A DNA stretch of 64,000 nt from Rhodobacteraceae bacterium HTCC2083 (GCA_000156115.1 DS995276.1:252017-316016), one strand, 5' to 3'; counted from the first letter of the stretch, positions 34,897 through 46,132 are shown. Numbers and translations are program-made. The notes: generated by a model from the sequence alone, not told the origin.

Positions 34897-36506
34897 GTTC
34901 TTCTCAATTGAAACCGCTGGATTTTGCCAGTTTGGGTCTTGGGCAAAGCGTCGATAAACTGAACGTCGCGTGGGTATTTGAACGGCGCTATCGTTGCTTT
35001 AACGTGGTCTTGCAACATCTTCGCGGTCTCTTGTGTCGGCTCCGCATCGGCCAAAACGATATGAGCCTGAACGATCATACCGCGTGCTTCATCCGGCGCA
35101 CCGATTACAGCGCATTCGTGCACGGCTGGATGAGAAAGAAGCGCTGCCTCTACCTCTGGACCTGCGATATTATAGCCTGATGATATGATCATGTCATCGC
35201 TGCGTGCCGCGAAATGCAAGTAGCCATCTGCGTCCTTCATGAAGGAATCGCCTGTCACGTTCCAACCGTCCAAGACATAACCCGTTTGACGATCATCATT
35301 AAGGTAGCGACACCCTGTTGGCCCACGCACGGCAAGGCGGCCAACTTCGCCATAGGGCACTTCTGCGCCGCTCTCGTCAATTATTTTTGCCTCGTATCCC
35401 GTCACAGGTTTACCCGTGCAGGCGGGGTTGTGATCGTCAAAACGGTTGGAGATGAAGATGTGCAGCATTTCCGTCGCGCCGATCCCATCAATCATAGGCT
35501 TGCCAGTCTTGGCCATCCAGTCGTCATAAACAGGCGAGGGCAAAGTTTCCCCCGCAGACACTGCGGCGCGCAAACTGCTTAGGTCTGCGCCTTGCTCCAT
35601 CGCTTCCAGCATAACGCGGTAAGCAGTTGGCGCGGTGAAACAAACGGTTGCTTTATATTTCTGAATAATTTCGATCATGTTGGGCGGGGATGCAGCCTCA
35701 AGCAATGTCGCAGTCGCGCCAAAACGCAGAGGGAAGATTGCCAATCCACCGAGACCAAAGGTAAAGGCAAGCGGTGGGGAGCCGACAAAGACGTCCTCTG
35801 GCGTGACTTGCAACACCTCGCGCGCGTAGCCGTCTGCGACAATCATTAGATCGCGGTGAAAGTGCATTGTCGCTTTGGGAGATCCTGTCGTGCCAGACGT
35901 AAACCCGAGCAAGGCCACATCATCGCGTCCCGTATGAACCGTATTAAATTTGACGGATTTTTCCAACGCAAGCCGATCCAATGTTGCATCGTGGTTGGAG
36001 GTCCCGTCGAAATCGACGACATGCTGGAGATGCCTACTTGTCTCTAAACATAGCTCCATTTCTTCAAGCAAACGCGCATCACATAGCGCATGCGTGATTT
36101 CGGCCTTATCGACGATTTGGCCCAACTCCATAGCGCGTAGCATCGGCATCGTGTTCACCACAACCGCGCCAACCTTTGTTGCAGCAAGCCAGCAGGCGAC
36201 CATCGCAGGGTTGTTGGCAGATCGGATCAGCACGCGATTGCCTGCTTTCACACCCAAGTCATCGACCAACACATGCGCAAGGCGATTGGTCCAATCGGTT
36301 AGCTCTTTGTAAGTGCGCTGACGCCCATTTCCGATCAACGCCGTGTGATCACCAAAGCCTTTGGCAACCATGGCATCCGTCAGCTCAAACCCTGCGTTCA
36401 AATGCTCGGGGTAGTCGAACCCGTCCAGATTAAACTCTGGCCATTGATTCATTGGCGGCAGATTATCACGAGCAAATGTATCGGTATGAGCGCTGGCGCT
36501 TAGCAT
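34893..36506 (-). CDS. Aryl-CoA ligase, probably 2-aminobenzoate-CoA ligase
   Basis: The 537-residue AMP-forming ligase has TSGTTGSPK (phosphate loop), [14 protein letters not shown] (adenine/aryl pocket), [28 protein letters not shown] and the C-terminal catalytic Lys in KTQTGKIQR. It belongs to the benzoate-CoA ligase branch rather than long-chain acyl ligases. Because the operon includes 2-aminobenzoyl-CoA monooxygenase/reductase, anthranilate is the expected substrate, activated in the first step of the hybrid aerobic pathway. It overlaps the acyl-CoA dehydrogenase gene by 7 bp. Confidence 0.9.
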   Translation of the reverse strand: MLSASAHTDTFARDNLPPMNQWPEFNLDGFDYPEHLNAGFELTDAMVAKGFGDHTALIGNGRQRTYKELTDWTNRLAHVLVDDLGVKAGNRVLIRSANNPAMVACWLAATKVGAVVVNTMPMLRAMELGQIVDKAEITHALCDARLLEEMELCLETSRHLQHVVDFDGTSNHDATLDRLALEKSVKFNTVHTGRDDVALLGFTSGTTGSPKATMHFHRDLMIVADGYAREVLQVTPEDVFVGSPPLAFTFGLGGLAIFPLRFGATATLLEAASPPNMIEIIQKYKATVCFTAPTAYRVMLEAMEQGADLSSLRAAVSAGETLPSPVYDDWMAKTGKPMIDGIGATEMLHIFISNRFDDHNPACTGKPVTGYEAKIIDESGAEVPYGEVGRLAVRGPTGCRYLNDDRQTGYVLDGWNVTGDSFMKDADGYLHFAARSDDMIISSGYNIAGPEVEAALLSHPAVHECAVIGAPDEARGMIVQAHIVLADAEPTQETAKMLQDHVKATIAPFKYPRDVQFIDALPKTQTGKIQRFQLRRT

Positions 36507-37660
36507 GCGCTATTCTCCACAGTTTGGCGCGCAATGATGACGCGCTGCACATCCGAGGCACCCTCGTAAATGCGCAAAGCACGGATCTCACGGTAGAGAG
36601 ACTCGACCATTTGACCGGTTCTCACACCGTCACCGCCATGGAGTTGCACCGCCTTGTCGATGACCTTTTGCGCTTGATCCGTTGAAAACAACTTCGCCAT
36701 TGCCGCTTCGCGCGTCACACGCGGCGCACCACTGTCCTTGGCCCAAGCGGCGCGGTAAATCAGCAAAGCGCTGGCGTCGATATCAACAGCCATATCCGCG
36801 ATGTGACCTTGAACCATTTGCAAATCAAAGAGCGGCGCGCCTTGTACGTGACGGCTAGTGACGCGTGCGAGTGCTTCGTCCAAAGCACGACGTGCAAAGC
36901 CAAGTGCGGCGGCAGCAACAGTTGAGCGGAACACATCGAGCACTCCCATCGCAATCTTGAAACCAGATCCGCTTTGCCCGATCAACGCCGATGCAGGCAC
37001 GCGACAGTCCTTGAAGCTGAGCGTCGCCAAAGGATGCGGCGAGATTGTTTCCAAACGCTCGATCACGTCCAGACCTGGGGTGTCAGCAGGCACCACAAAA
37101 GCCGATAATCCACGCGCGCCCTCGCCCTCTCCCGTACGTGCGAAGACGGTGTAGACATCTGCGATGCCGCCATTGCTGATCCATGTCTTTTCACCGTTAA
37201 TCACATAGTGGTCGCCGACCAGTGCCGCGGTCATGGTTGAGTTTGAAACATCCGATCCTGATTGCGGCTCTGTTAAGGCGAATGCAGATATGGCCTTGCC
37301 AGCGCGCACTTTCGGTAGCCACTCTGCCTTTTGCGCGTCGGCTCCGAACAAAGAGAGTGCGCCAGTACCAAGCCCTTGCATTGCGAACGAAAAGTCAGCC
37401 AATCCGTCATGGCGCGCCAGTGTTTCACGAATCAGGCACAGGCTGCGCACATCGAGCTTTGCGGTGCCCGAGGGATCAATCGCTGCGTATTCCAGCCAAC
37501 CGCCCTGCCCCAATGCCGCAACCAACGCACGGCAGGCATTGTCTGTGTCGCTGTGATCAATCGCGCTCAGGTTTTGTGCCGCCCACTTATCGAGAGAGGT
37601 GGCAAGATCGCGGTGGCGGTCTTCGAAAAACGGCCAGTTTAGAAAGGATGTATCCGCCAT
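36500..37660 (-). CDS. Acyl-CoA dehydrogenase
   Basis: The 386-residue flavoprotein has the family segments [15 protein letters not shown] (FAD binding), KTWISNGG, the [15 protein letters not shown] loop and the C-terminal [11 protein letters not shown], where the Glu is the likely base. It resembles the glutaryl-CoA dehydrogenase-like branch with Glu at this place. In the operon it can oxidise the alicyclic CoA ester formed after ring reduction. Its start overlaps the enoyl-CoA hydratase stop (TGATG). Confidence 0.92.
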   Translation of the reverse strand: MADTSFLNWPFFEDRHRDLATSLDKWAAQNLSAIDHSDTDNACRALVAALGQGGWLEYAAIDPSGTAKLDVRSLCLIRETLARHDGLADFSFAMQGLGTGALSLFGADAQKAEWLPKVRAGKAISAFALTEPQSGSDVSNSTMTAALVGDHYVINGEKTWISNGGIADVYTVFARTGEGEGARGLSAFVVPADTPGLDVIERLETISPHPLATLSFKDCRVPASALIGQSGSGFKIAMGVLDVFRSTVAAAALGFARRALDEALARVTSRHVQGAPLFDLQMVQGHIADMAVDIDASALLIYRAAWAKDSGAPRVTREAAMAKLFSTDQAQKVIDKAVQLHGGDGVRTGQMVESLYREIRALRIYEGASDVQRVIIARQTVENSAC

Positions 37661-38466
37661 CAGTTACCCTCAAACACAGGTGTTTCTTTCGCTACAAAAG
37701 CATTGTACGCGCGTACAAAATCCGCCGTTTGCATACAAATGGCTTGCGCTTGCGCCTCAGCTTCAATCGCTTGCTCGATCGACATGGACCACTCCTGCGC
37801 AAGCATGGTTTTGGTCATCATGTTCCCAAAATTCGGCCCTGCTGCGATGCGGCTTGCCATGCTCAAAGTTTGCGTCGTCAAATCATCCGCAGGCACCACC
37901 TTATTGTGGAATCCCCACGCCTGGCCTTCCTCCGCGTTCATCGAGCGACCTGTATAAAGGAGTTCTGCCGTGCGTCCCTGGCCGATGATACGCGGCAGGA
38001 TCGCACAAGCGCCCATATCACAACCGGCCAATCCTACTCGGGTGAACAAAAACGCGACTTTCGCCTCTGGCGTGGCGATGCGCAGATCAGAGGCCATTGC
38101 GATAATCGCACCAGCCCCGACGCAAATCCCGTCAATCGCGGCGATCACTGGCTTACCACAGTTCACAATCGCTTTGACCAAGTCGCCCGTCATTCGCGTA
38201 AAGGCTAAGAGCTCTTTCATCGACATCTTGGTGAGCGGCCCGATGATGTCATGCACGTCGCCACCCGAGCTAAAGTTGCCGCCGTTAGAGGCGAAAACGA
38301 CGGCGTTTACATCATCTGCATAGTGCAGATCCCGAAACCAATCACGCATCTCGGCGTAACTTTCAAAGGTCAAGGGATTTTTGCGCTCTGGGCGGTCCAA
38401 AGCGACAGTTGCGATGCCATCGACAATCTCGCATTTGAAGTGTTTTACGTCTGTGCGCATCATCAA
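37660..38466 (-). CDS. Enoyl-CoA hydratase/isomerase family protein
   Basis: The 268-residue crotonase-fold protein has the CoA-binding and oxyanion-hole segments [18 protein letters not shown] and [23 protein letters not shown], with [20 protein letters not shown] further on. It would hydrate an unsaturated ring CoA ester or act in ring opening. Three consecutive Met codons open the frame; it overlaps the MarR gene by 4 bp. The GAGAAGGTTTG sequence before the start provides the ribosome-binding site. Confidence 0.92.
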   Translation of the reverse strand: MMMRTDVKHFKCEIVDGIATVALDRPERKNPLTFESYAEMRDWFRDLHYADDVNAVVFASNGGNFSSGGDVHDIIGPLTKMSMKELLAFTRMTGDLVKAIVNCGKPVIAAIDGICVGAGAIIAMASDLRIATPEAKVAFLFTRVGLAGCDMGACAILPRIIGQGRTAELLYTGRSMNAEEGQAWGFHNKVVPADDLTTQTLSMASRIAAGPNFGNMMTKTMLAQEWSMSIEQAIEAEAQAQAICMQTADFVRAYNAFVAKETPVFEGN

Positions 38467-38936
38467 ACCTTCTCTTTTTGTAAACTAGCCTCGAGCTGCT
38501 CAAGGCGCCGGGTAATGTCGCGCGCCGCATCTGGCGAGAACGCACTCAGCATGTCATTCACCCATATTTCATGCGCCCCCGCTTGCTTCTGGAACTCTTC
38601 CTGCCCGCGCTTGGTGAGGCGCACCAACGACGCACGTCGATCGCCGGGAACGGGGACACGCACGAGAAATCCATCGTTGGACAGTCGATCCACAATGCCT
38701 GTCACATTGCCATTAGAGACACGCAACACCTCGGAAAGTTGGCTCATCTTGAGCCCCTCATCATAGCGCGAAAGCGCGGCCATCACATCAAAGCGCGGCA
38801 GTGTCGTTGCAAATTCTTGCCGCAAGTTTTCGCGCAACGTCGCTTCAATAGTGCTGCTAGCCTTGAGGAACCGCAGCCACAGGCGGAGCCGTTCTTTGGA
38901 TGCTGTGTCAGCTTCACTTTTCAGATCAGGTTGCAT
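38463..38936 (-). CDS. MarR-family transcriptional regulator of the anthranilate operon
   Basis: The 157-residue regulator has a winged helix ([47 protein letters not shown]) flanked by dimerisation helices. MarR proteins in aryl-CoA clusters commonly sense CoA-thioester ligands and repress until inducer binds. The gene is embedded third in the operon it probably controls, with 1-bp and 4-bp overlaps to its neighbours, which allows autoregulation. A TCGTA-ACCG-TACGA inverted repeat upstream of the first operon gene is a candidate site. Confidence 0.9.
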   Translation of the reverse strand: MQPDLKSEADTASKERLRLWLRFLKASSTIEATLRENLRQEFATTLPRFDVMAALSRYDEGLKMSQLSEVLRVSNGNVTGIVDRLSNDGFLVRVPVPGDRRASLVRLTKRGQEEFQKQAGAHEIWVNDMLSAFSPDAARDITRRLEQLEASLQKEKV

Positions 38937-39673
38937 TAGATTTCCCCTCCCGACAGGCTCAACGCGTGGCCATTGATGGAGCGCGCGGCATCAGAACAAA
39001 GCCAAAGCGCAGTTGCGGCAACTTCGTCAGTTTGGATGAAACGGCGCTGTGGATTGCCTTTGGTCAATGATGTCGCGGCATCCTCAGAGCTCATGCCCGT
39101 CTTTGCCACGATGTTCTCGATAGAGCGCTCTAGCAGTGGCGTTTCAATAAAGCCGGGGCAAATGGCGTTCACTGTGATCGCCATGCTGGCGAGTTCCAAA
39201 GCCAACGCACGCGTCAAGCCGACGACCCCGTGTTTCGCTGCACAATAGCCCGCGACATAGGGATAGCCTTTTAACCCAGCAGTCGAGGCAATCGCAATCA
39301 TGCGACCCGACTTTGCCTCTTTCATATCAGCCAAGCCCGCTTGCCAAACGTTGAACACGCCTGTGAGGTTCACATCTGTCATCGCAGTTAAATCAGCAGC
39401 GTTCATCTTAGCGAATGGCACTGAGGTCGCAGCACCTGCGTTGGCCACGACAACAGTTATCGGACCTTGCTCAGTACGCGCGCCATCGAAGGCAGCTTTG
39501 ACAGCATCCGCGTCTGTCACATCGCAGATTTGATATGGCAAATCCTGAGCCTTTAAGGTCGCTTCAGTCCGTCCGAGGATCGTGACTTTGTAGCCTGCTT
39601 GCGCGAACTGGCGCGCGGTTTCAGCGCCGACACCCGTGCCGCCGCCAGAGATAACGACATGTGCGCCGCTCAT
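38936..39673 (-). CDS. SDR-family 3-hydroxyacyl-CoA dehydrogenase
   Basis: The 245-residue short-chain dehydrogenase has the cofactor loop [20 protein letters not shown], the catalytic Ser in IASTAGLKG and [11 protein letters not shown] with the Tyr-x-x-x-Lys pair, then GFIETPLL. It probably oxidises the hydroxyacyl-CoA made by the hydratase. The ATG at 39673 overlaps the stop of the monooxygenase/reductase gene (ATGA) and is preferred over the longer frame to 39715. Confidence 0.92.
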   Translation of the reverse strand: MSGAHVVISGGGTGVGAETARQFAQAGYKVTILGRTEATLKAQDLPYQICDVTDADAVKAAFDGARTEQGPITVVVANAGAATSVPFAKMNAADLTAMTDVNLTGVFNVWQAGLADMKEAKSGRMIAIASTAGLKGYPYVAGYCAAKHGVVGLTRALALELASMAITVNAICPGFIETPLLERSIENIVAKTGMSSEDAATSLTKGNPQRRFIQTDEVAATALWLCSDAARSINGHALSLSGGEI

Positions 39674-41964
39674 ACTTTGCCCGCCATTTCTGTATCGCGA
39701 TCCGCGTTGCGCCACGCTTGGTCACGTCCGGCTTCATAGGGCAGCGGCCATGTCTCGTGACGATCACCTAAAGTGGTTGCAGTGCGCAAAGTCCAATAGG
39801 GGTCAGCCAAATGCGCGCGCGCGATACAAACAAGATCAGCCCGCCCAGCCATAAGGATCGAATTGACGTGATCCGCCTCGTAAATATTGCCGACAGCCAT
39901 TGTTTTGATACACGCCTCATTGCGGATACGGTCCGAGAAAGGCGTCTGGAACATACGCCCGTAAACAGGCTTGCCAACAGTCGAGGTTTGCCCCGCAGAG
40001 ACGTCGATGATGTCTGCGCCTGCAGTCTCGAAAATCGCAGCAATCTTGACCGCTTCTGTTGGCGTGACACCGTCCTCGCCCGCCCAATCATTGGCCGAGA
40101 TACGCACCGCCATTGGCTTGGACGTAGGCCAGCTCTCACGCATCGCGGCGAAGACTTCCAAAGGATAGCGCATTCGGTTTTCAAGCCTGCCGCCATATTC
40201 ATCATCGCGCACGTTGGACAGCGGAGAGATAAACGAAGAGATCAGATAACCATGTGCAGCGTGCAGTTCGATCATGTCAAAGCCTGCGCGCGCCGCCATT
40301 TCTGTTGCACTTACAAAGTCAGCTTTGACAGTATCCATATCTGCGCGATCCATCGCTTTGGGTGTTTCATTGTCGTCTGACCAAGGGATCGCAGAGGCGG
40401 ACAAAAGCGGCCAATTGTCAGAAACCAGAGGCTGATCCATCCCCTCCCAACCAATCCGCGTCGATCCTTTACGGCCAGCATGGCCGATTTGGCAACAGAT
40501 CATCGCTTCAGTTTCGCGATGCACAAATGTGTTCAAGCGCGTCCATTCTGCTTCGTGCTCTGGCGCATAAAGTCCGGGACAACCGGGCGTTATCCGCCCA
40601 TCCGCAGACACACATGTCATCTCTGTGTAAACCAACCCTGCGCCGCCTTTCGCTCGTTCACCGTAGTGGATCAAATGCCAATCCGTTGGCGCGCCACCGA
40701 CGGCTTTATATTGCGCCATAGGCGACACCACGATGCGGTTTTTCAAACGCATATCCCGCAGCTTAAACGGCGCAAACATCGGCGCGCGCGCAGGGCCATT
40801 TGCATCGGCACCTGCTTGTTCCATGAACCATTTTTCTGCACTGCCAAGCCATTCTGCATCCCGTTCACGCAGATTTTCGTGACTGATCCTTTGAGAGCGC
40901 GTCAACATGGAATAGTTCAACTGAACCGGATCCAGATGCAAGTAACGCTCTACGTCCTCGAACCACTCGACCGAATTACGCGCAGCAGATTGCAAGCGCA
41001 GGACCTCTAGGCGACGGCTTTCCTCGTATTGCGCAAAAGCAGTCGGCAAATCAGAAGTAGAGGTGATTTCAGCCGCTAAGGCGATAGCGCTCTCTAACGC
41101 CAGCTTTGTTCCCGACCCGATCGAGAAATGCGCTGTGGCAGAAGCATCTCCGAGCAGGACTACATTCTCGTGGCTCCATTTTTCACACAACACGCGCGGG
41201 AACTGTATCCAAGCCGAGCCACGAACGTGGTTTGCATTGGTCATCAGCGCATGACCGCCAAGGTGTTCTTTGAAAATCTCTTCACATACCGCAATACTCG
41301 CCTGCTGATCCATATCGGCAAAACCATACGCATCATATGTCTCTTGTCCGCATTCAACGATAAAAGTCGCAGTCTCATCATCAAACTGATAAGCATGCGC
41401 CCAAATCCAGCCCTTGTCTGTTTCTTCAAAGATAAACGTAAAGGCATCATCAAATTTTTGATGCGTGCCAAGCCACACGAACTGACACAAGCGCATGTCG
41501 ATGTCGGGCTGGAATGTCTCGGAAAATTCGGCGCGCGTTCGAGAATTCAATCCGTCGGAGGCGACAACAACGTCAAAGTCATCCTTCAAATCAGATGCAG
41601 CGCCTGCGTCCGTTTCAAACCTTAGATCGACGCCGAGTTCTTGTGCGCGGCTGTGCAGAACCTGCAATAGCTTCTTACGCCCAATGCCGCAAAAGCCATG
41701 ACCTGAAGACACAAGCTTTTGCCCTTGATGATGAAGCGCCACATCATCCCAGTAAGCAAAGTTTGCACGAATTTCTTTGGCACTGATAGGGTCATTCGCC
41801 GCAAGGTTGGTCAGAGTTTCGTCAGACAGAACGACGCCCCAACCAAACGTATCATCAGGCTTGTTCCGCTCAAAAACGACAATTTCAATCTCTGGGTTAC
41901 GCAACTTCGTGGAAATCGCAAAGTAGAGGCCAGCTGGCCCACCGCCGAGACACGCAACGCGCAT
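39670..41964 (-). CDS. 2-aminobenzoyl-CoA monooxygenase/reductase (fused flavoenzyme)
   Basis: The 764-residue protein fuses two flavin modules. Residues ~1-370 form an FAD monooxygenase ([48 protein letters not shown]). Residues ~395-750 form an old-yellow-enzyme-type reductase ([52 protein letters not shown]). This architecture is that of salicylyl-CoA 5-hydroxylase/oxidoreductase and of 2-aminobenzoyl-CoA monooxygenase/reductase, which hydroxylates and reduces the ring of anthraniloyl-CoA. It is first in an eight-gene operon with the matching ligase and beta-oxidation-type enzymes. AAGGAGGTG at 42005-42013 lies ~40 bp upstream, too far to be its own ribosome-binding site. Confidence 0.92.
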   Translation of the reverse strand: MRVACLGGGPAGLYFAISTKLRNPEIEIVVFERNKPDDTFGWGVVLSDETLTNLAANDPISAKEIRANFAYWDDVALHHQGQKLVSSGHGFCGIGRKKLLQVLHSRAQELGVDLRFETDAGAASDLKDDFDVVVASDGLNSRTRAEFSETFQPDIDMRLCQFVWLGTHQKFDDAFTFIFEETDKGWIWAHAYQFDDETATFIVECGQETYDAYGFADMDQQASIAVCEEIFKEHLGGHALMTNANHVRGSAWIQFPRVLCEKWSHENVVLLGDASATAHFSIGSGTKLALESAIALAAEITSTSDLPTAFAQYEESRRLEVLRLQSAARNSVEWFEDVERYLHLDPVQLNYSMLTRSQRISHENLRERDAEWLGSAEKWFMEQAGADANGPARAPMFAPFKLRDMRLKNRIVVSPMAQYKAVGGAPTDWHLIHYGERAKGGAGLVYTEMTCVSADGRITPGCPGLYAPEHEAEWTRLNTFVHRETEAMICCQIGHAGRKGSTRIGWEGMDQPLVSDNWPLLSASAIPWSDDNETPKAMDRADMDTVKADFVSATEMAARAGFDMIELHAAHGYLISSFISPLSNVRDDEYGGRLENRMRYPLEVFAAMRESWPTSKPMAVRISANDWAGEDGVTPTEAVKIAAIFETAGADIIDVSAGQTSTVGKPVYGRMFQTPFSDRIRNEACIKTMAVGNIYEADHVNSILMAGRADLVCIARAHLADPYWTLRTATTLGDRHETWPLPYEAGRDQAWRNADRDTEMAGKV

Positions 41965-41991
41965 ACAATACCTTTCTTCAGACTATTCTTA

Positions 41992-42005
41992 TCGTAACCG
42001 TACGA
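41992..42005. promoter_or_regulatory. Candidate MarR operator upstream of the anthranilate operon
   Basis: TCGTA ACCG TACGA is a perfect 5-bp inverted repeat 28-41 bp upstream of the first operon gene. A second, wider inverted pair, ATTCTTA (41985-41991) and TAAGAAT (42027-42033), flanks it. The position suits repression by the MarR protein encoded in the operon. Binding is inferred only. Confidence 0.4.
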
Positions 42006-42135
42006 AGGAGGTGAATAAATTTCAAGTAAGAATAATTTAGGTTTAAAATAAATTCAGAAGTGGTATCGCTACAGTGACCCGAGCTAGCCGGTAAAATATA
42101 AGGACTAGCTACATTTCGTTAACGATTTATCATCG

Positions 42136-42792
42136 GTGTTCGAAGCACAGGCGCAGTGTGATTTGCTGCATCCAAAGCGTGAAAACCAAACTGTTCTAGA
42201 TGAACTCAAGTTCAACATTAGATCTGAAGCGTTCGAAGCTCAATACCAACAGCAACCAGTTCCGCCAGATGGCAAAATGGTCAAGCGCAATTGGTTTGCA
42301 TACTATGATCGCCTGCCAGACATCACCGCAGAAAAGTGCATCTATCAAAGCTGGGATACAGCGTCGAAAATAGATCCACAAAACAATTGGTCTATTGGAA
42401 AAACATGGCTCTTCAAGGATGGGTTTTATGATCTACTGGACGTCTGCCGCGAGAAGCTGACCTACACGGCACTGCGGGCAAAAGTGACAGAAAAGGCCAT
42501 CGAATATGACCCGTCGGTAATTTTGATTGAAGACGCTGGTGTCGGCACCGGTTTGATTGAGGTTCTCTGGCATGAAGGCCTCAATGAGGTTAAAATCCAG
42601 CCCACTCAATCCAAAGAAATACGCGCTCATATTCAAACACCAGTATCCCAAAGCAGCCGCGTTTTGTTTCCAAGGTCAGCGCCGTGGTTATCTGAGCTAA
42701 AAGCTGAAATCCTTACCTTTCCAACAGGGCGCAATGACGATCAGGTGGATTCAATTACGAAGGCACTGGCTTATGAATACCTTACGATTTGA
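42136..42792 (+). pseudogene. Phage terminase large subunit, C-terminal part
   Basis: The 218 residues match the C-terminal nuclease part of phage terminase large subunits. Visible are FEAQYQQQPVPPDGKMVKRNWF, YQSWDTASK with the first acidic ligand, ILIEDAGVGTGLIEVL and GRNDDQVDSITKAL with the final acidic pair. The ATPase half is missing and only a GTG/TTG-type start exists, so it is a remnant and not a working packaging motor. No other phage genes are adjacent. The 379 bp that follow, 42793-43171, show no convincing gene. Confidence 0.85.
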
Positions 42793-43171
42793 GGCGGGCT
42801 GGAATGGATTTGAGGAAGGTCAAATCGTATGGAAATCTTGTTGCGAACTTCCAAAAAGCAGGCGCTGATCTGTGAAAAACGAAAATACCGATTGAATGAC
42901 GAGTGAAGAAAGTGCCCGTCTTCAGTTGTTCGTCTTAACGTTTGAACACTGCGGTACGCTTTGCAAGAGTGGACATCAAACCGCAGTGCAAAGACAATCT
43001 TCTATTATTTGTGAAGTCACTAATCCACTTTAAGTATACTCAATTTGATGTAACTCGAATGCTGACGTTTGGTGGCGTAACAGATAGGCCACCGCTGCGT
43101 GGATTCGTAAGTGACCACCTCCATCTTCTGATTTAGTTTTTGACATCTTACGACTGAATAATTTCCAAAGT

Positions 43172-43855
43172 CTAATGACGGCCAAAATAGGCAGAGTAGA
43201 TTCCGAAAGCGCCAACGAGAATGAGACTGATGGCCCATGCGATGTCCAGATTGAACCAGCTTTTCGAAATGAACTTCAGCCCGAACCAAAAATAGACGAA
43301 TGCTGCGATAAATGCTCCAGCAAGTGTCATTGAAGCTGTATGTATTGCAGCGACTTTGAACGCGATCAGGATATCGTTGGACATCAGTTCTTGTGCGGCT
43401 GCATGGCCTGTTTGTGCAACCCCGCCCGCGTCGAGCAATCCGCAAATGCCTAGGTAGATCGGCACGAGCATCAGCCCTGCTCCATGCGCGGTTGCAGCGA
43501 GAAACGACCAAAGCACTAATTTCGTAGGGTGAACACGCGCCAGAATTTTAGGATGTTTGCGATTGATGAGAAGGTAAATACCCATGGCGATGACCACGGC
43601 ACCTGCACCAATACGAACTTCAGTTTCGCGTTCGATCAGGAAGACCATCATCGAAAAGGGCAGCAAAATCACGATCATCGCGATGAAATGCCCCACGGCC
43701 AGCATGGCCAACGCTTTCAGCATCGCGCTTTTCTTGCGCTCGAACAGAGCGGCGGAAACCGCAAGCGGCCATCCCATGCCTGGGTTAATGCCGTGATACA
43801 GCCCTGAAAGGATGACGGCCCACCAAAGGGCCGTCACACTCATCGTCTCTATCAT
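43172..43855 (-). CDS. Integral membrane protein linked to the SBP56 gene
   Basis: The 227-residue protein has about six membrane helices. The first has GLYHGINPGMGWPLAV, and another conserved-looking segment is AATAHGAGLMLVPIYLG; both contain a His in a small-residue context within the membrane, reminiscent of metal or small-molecule transporters such as NicO/RcnA-type proteins. I do not recognise the exact family. It begins 3 bp after the SBP56 gene, so it probably works with it, perhaps moving a metal cofactor or a sulfur compound. Confidence 0.7.
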   Translation of the reverse strand: MIETMSVTALWWAVILSGLYHGINPGMGWPLAVSAALFERKKSAMLKALAMLAVGHFIAMIVILLPFSMMVFLIERETEVRIGAGAVVIAMGIYLLINRKHPKILARVHPTKLVLWSFLAATAHGAGLMLVPIYLGICGLLDAGGVAQTGHAAAQELMSNDILIAFKVAAIHTASMTLAGAFIAAFVYFWFGLKFISKSWFNLDIAWAISLILVGAFGIYSAYFGRH

Positions 43856-43858
43856 AAG

Positions 43859-45259
43859 TTATGCAGACGGGTAGCAGAAACTGTCAGTCGAGCAGTCGCC
43901 ACCTTCCAAGCGGATCTGATGCGCGCGCATGTTTTCTGGGAAGTCGATGTAGAAATCGGGATCCAGCGCGAAACTGCCATCCTCGCCCACATTCGCCATC
44001 ACCATCTGACCGCCTTCTTGATGCGGATAAAACTGATTATCCCAAGAAGAATAAAGCGAATTGGTCCAGTAGACGCGTTTTCCATCACGGCTGATCTCAA
44101 CCATCTGAGGTCCGTAAATGACTTCTTTGCCATTGGGATGCTTGTGCTCTGTTGCGATACCACCGAGTTCGACCTTACCATTCAGAACAGGGTTCATCGG
44201 ATCGGATACATCATATTGGTGCATCTCCCCGAGACCCCAGCACGCAACGTAGAGATACTTGTCATCAAGGCTGAGGTCGATGTCGGTAACCAAAGGTGGC
44301 ACAGCCCCAAAACCTTTTAGCAAGTCTGGCAGGTTGTCTGGATCTTCAGGCCGTGGGTCTATGGTGATGGTCTTCTTAGATTGCCATTTGCCATCATCGT
44401 CACGCCACCACGTAAAGATTGCACCTTGTAGATTGGTCGTGTCCACCACAACACCGCAGAAGCCATAAGACTTGGTCGGATCATGCGCAGGGCGAATTTC
44501 CAGTGCCATCTGGTAGTTTTCACCAAAGTCGATAGTTTGGATATTCCTGCGCGCACGCAAATTCCAGAAGTGGATCGAATGACCGTATTTGTTGGATAGA
44601 AGGTCCTCTGGTACGACGCCGTTTTCATATTGCGGCGGCAGACCCCACTCAGAACTGACCATGTAGTCCTGCGGCAGGTTCCACCAGAAATCATAGTGTT
44701 TGTCCTGCGCACCACGGTCCATCTCGTAACGGCCAATGATCTCAAAGGTTTCACAATCCATAATGAAAATACCCGGAGGGCCGTCAGTGCCATCTTCGCC
44801 ACCTCCACCGAGTGTGGAAACATAAATGCCCTCAGGACCACAATGGATCGTGTGCGGACGCGAATAGCCCGTCTTTTCAAACAGTTCTTCCGGTTCAATA
44901 ATCTTATGAATCTTCGCTTTCAGTGGTTCTTTCACATCAAAGATAAAGATGCGCGAGGAGCGAATACCCGGAACGATCAAATAGCGACGCTCAAGAAACG
45001 CATGACCCGACAAAGGCGACAGTGAGGAGGAACATGCGTTCCAGCCAAAGTGATGGAATTCGTCCCCTGTCGTTTCGGTCAGTACCGTGTGGACAATTTC
45101 ACCGTAAGTGTCTGACCCATCGCGCAAATCAACAACCGCGAGGCCGTCATGTTGCGATGAATCCTTGCCGAGCATTACAGTGAACGCAAAGTTTTCGGCG
45201 GGCGCTTCCATGGCTAACTTAGGCGACGCGTGAAACGTCGGATCTGGTCTAACATTCAT
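43859..45259 (-). CDS. SBP56 / methanethiol oxidase family protein
   Basis: The 466-residue beta-propeller protein matches selenium-binding protein 56, the family of human SELENBP1 and bacterial methanethiol oxidase MtoX. Shared segments include FHHFGWNACSSS, LIVPGIRSSRIFIFDV, HTIHCGPEGIYVSTLGG, YDFWWNLPQ, VSSEWGLP, SLDDKYLYVACWG and NSLYSSWDNQFYPHQEGG. Methanethiol oxidase turns CH3SH into formaldehyde, H2S and H2O2. The second Cys of the usual CSSC pair is Ser here. It lacks a clear signal peptide at the chosen start. An IclR gene precedes it by 75 bp on the same strand. Confidence 0.9.
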   Translation of the reverse strand: MNVRPDPTFHASPKLAMEAPAENFAFTVMLGKDSSQHDGLAVVDLRDGSDTYGEIVHTVLTETTGDEFHHFGWNACSSSLSPLSGHAFLERRYLIVPGIRSSRIFIFDVKEPLKAKIHKIIEPEELFEKTGYSRPHTIHCGPEGIYVSTLGGGGEDGTDGPPGIFIMDCETFEIIGRYEMDRGAQDKHYDFWWNLPQDYMVSSEWGLPPQYENGVVPEDLLSNKYGHSIHFWNLRARRNIQTIDFGENYQMALEIRPAHDPTKSYGFCGVVVDTTNLQGAIFTWWRDDDGKWQSKKTITIDPRPEDPDNLPDLLKGFGAVPPLVTDIDLSLDDKYLYVACWGLGEMHQYDVSDPMNPVLNGKVELGGIATEHKHPNGKEVIYGPQMVEISRDGKRVYWTNSLYSSWDNQFYPHQEGGQMVMANVGEDGSFALDPDFYIDFPENMRAHQIRLEGGDCSTDSFCYPSA

Positions 45260-45334
45260 TTCTTTCCTCCCTTAAGTTTGTCCGATCCCATTAATTGGGG
45301 CGGCCGTCATGCCGTTGGTTTCTTTGAGCTGGGC

Positions 45335-46093
45335 TCAAACGTCACCGACGTTACATAGCTGAATGGCAGCACTGATTTTGATAGAAAGATCTTTCAGCTG
45401 GGTGCCAATATTCTGTCTATACTCCGTTCCAAAGCGGCGCACCGGACCTACGGCGCCAACGCTGAATGTCGCTCCGATGTTGCCGACCGAAATCGGGGCC
45501 GCGACACTAGAAATGCCGATATCAATCTCTTGGTCACAATCCGCAAAACCCTGTTGCTGGATGACCTCGAATTCTGCGATTAAATCCTCGCGCGTTGTTT
45601 TGGTGTGCTCGCTGAAAGCGCTCAAAGTTCCATTCAGAATGCTCTCCCTGAATTCCGCATCCGCAAAAGCTGCAATGGCTTTAGAGCACGAACACGCATG
45701 CAAAGGGCGTTCGCCAATACCAGGGTGAATGAACGCGCGCGCTGGATCTTCGGGCGTTTCCACATGAATAATTTCCACTTTGCTGTCGCGAAAGCGCGCC
45801 AAGAAAACAGTCTCATTAAAGGTCGTTGCCGCTGCCCTAAGCAGCGGTGCAGAAACCCGGCGCACATCAACATCCGACTTGCCCAAAAGCGCGATCCGAA
45901 TGAGGCGGTCACCGATGATATACCGCCCCTCGCTTTCCGCCTCTTCTATCAGGCCTAGTTCCGTTAAGGTCTGTACCAAGCGATAGCACGTGGGCTTTGG
46001 CAACCCGCTCGCCACCTGCACCTCTGCCACTGAGACGGGTCGCCCAACAACGGCGATGATCTCAAGCAAGTTAACGAGGCGATCAAGATGCAT
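45335..46093 (-). CDS. IclR-family transcriptional regulator
   Basis: The 252-residue regulator has the N-terminal winged helix (VSVAEVQVASGLPKPTCYRLVQTLTELGLIEE) and the C-terminal effector domain ending DIGISSVAAPISVGNIGATFSVGAVGP. It lies upstream of the SBP56 gene on the same strand and probably controls it. A perfect TGAGAC-ACT-GTCTCA palindrome 24 bp before its start suggests autoregulation. The ATG at 46093 is preferred because the HTH homology starts there. Confidence 0.9.
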   Translation of the reverse strand: MHLDRLVNLLEIIAVVGRPVSVAEVQVASGLPKPTCYRLVQTLTELGLIEEAESEGRYIIGDRLIRIALLGKSDVDVRRVSAPLLRAAATTFNETVFLARFRDSKVEIIHVETPEDPARAFIHPGIGERPLHACSCSKAIAAFADAEFRESILNGTLSAFSEHTKTTREDLIAEFEVIQQQGFADCDQEIDIGISSVAAPISVGNIGATFSVGAVGPVRRFGTEYRQNIGTQLKDLSIKISAAIQLCNVGDV

Positions 46094-46117
46094 TGCGTAA
46101 AAATTCCACTCCAAACT

Positions 46118-46132
46118 TGAGACACTGTCTCA
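46118..46132. promoter_or_regulatory. Candidate IclR operator (6-3-6 palindrome)
   Basis: TGAGAC ACT GTCTCA is a perfect inverted repeat just upstream of the iclR-type gene. IclR proteins often bind 13-15 bp palindromes at their own promoters. The assignment is positional inference. Confidence 0.5.

Noticed and set aside
37222-38208. 328-residue plus-strand frame
   Set aside because: Antisense to acyl-CoA dehydrogenase and enoyl-CoA hydratase genes; Arg/His-rich without domain features.
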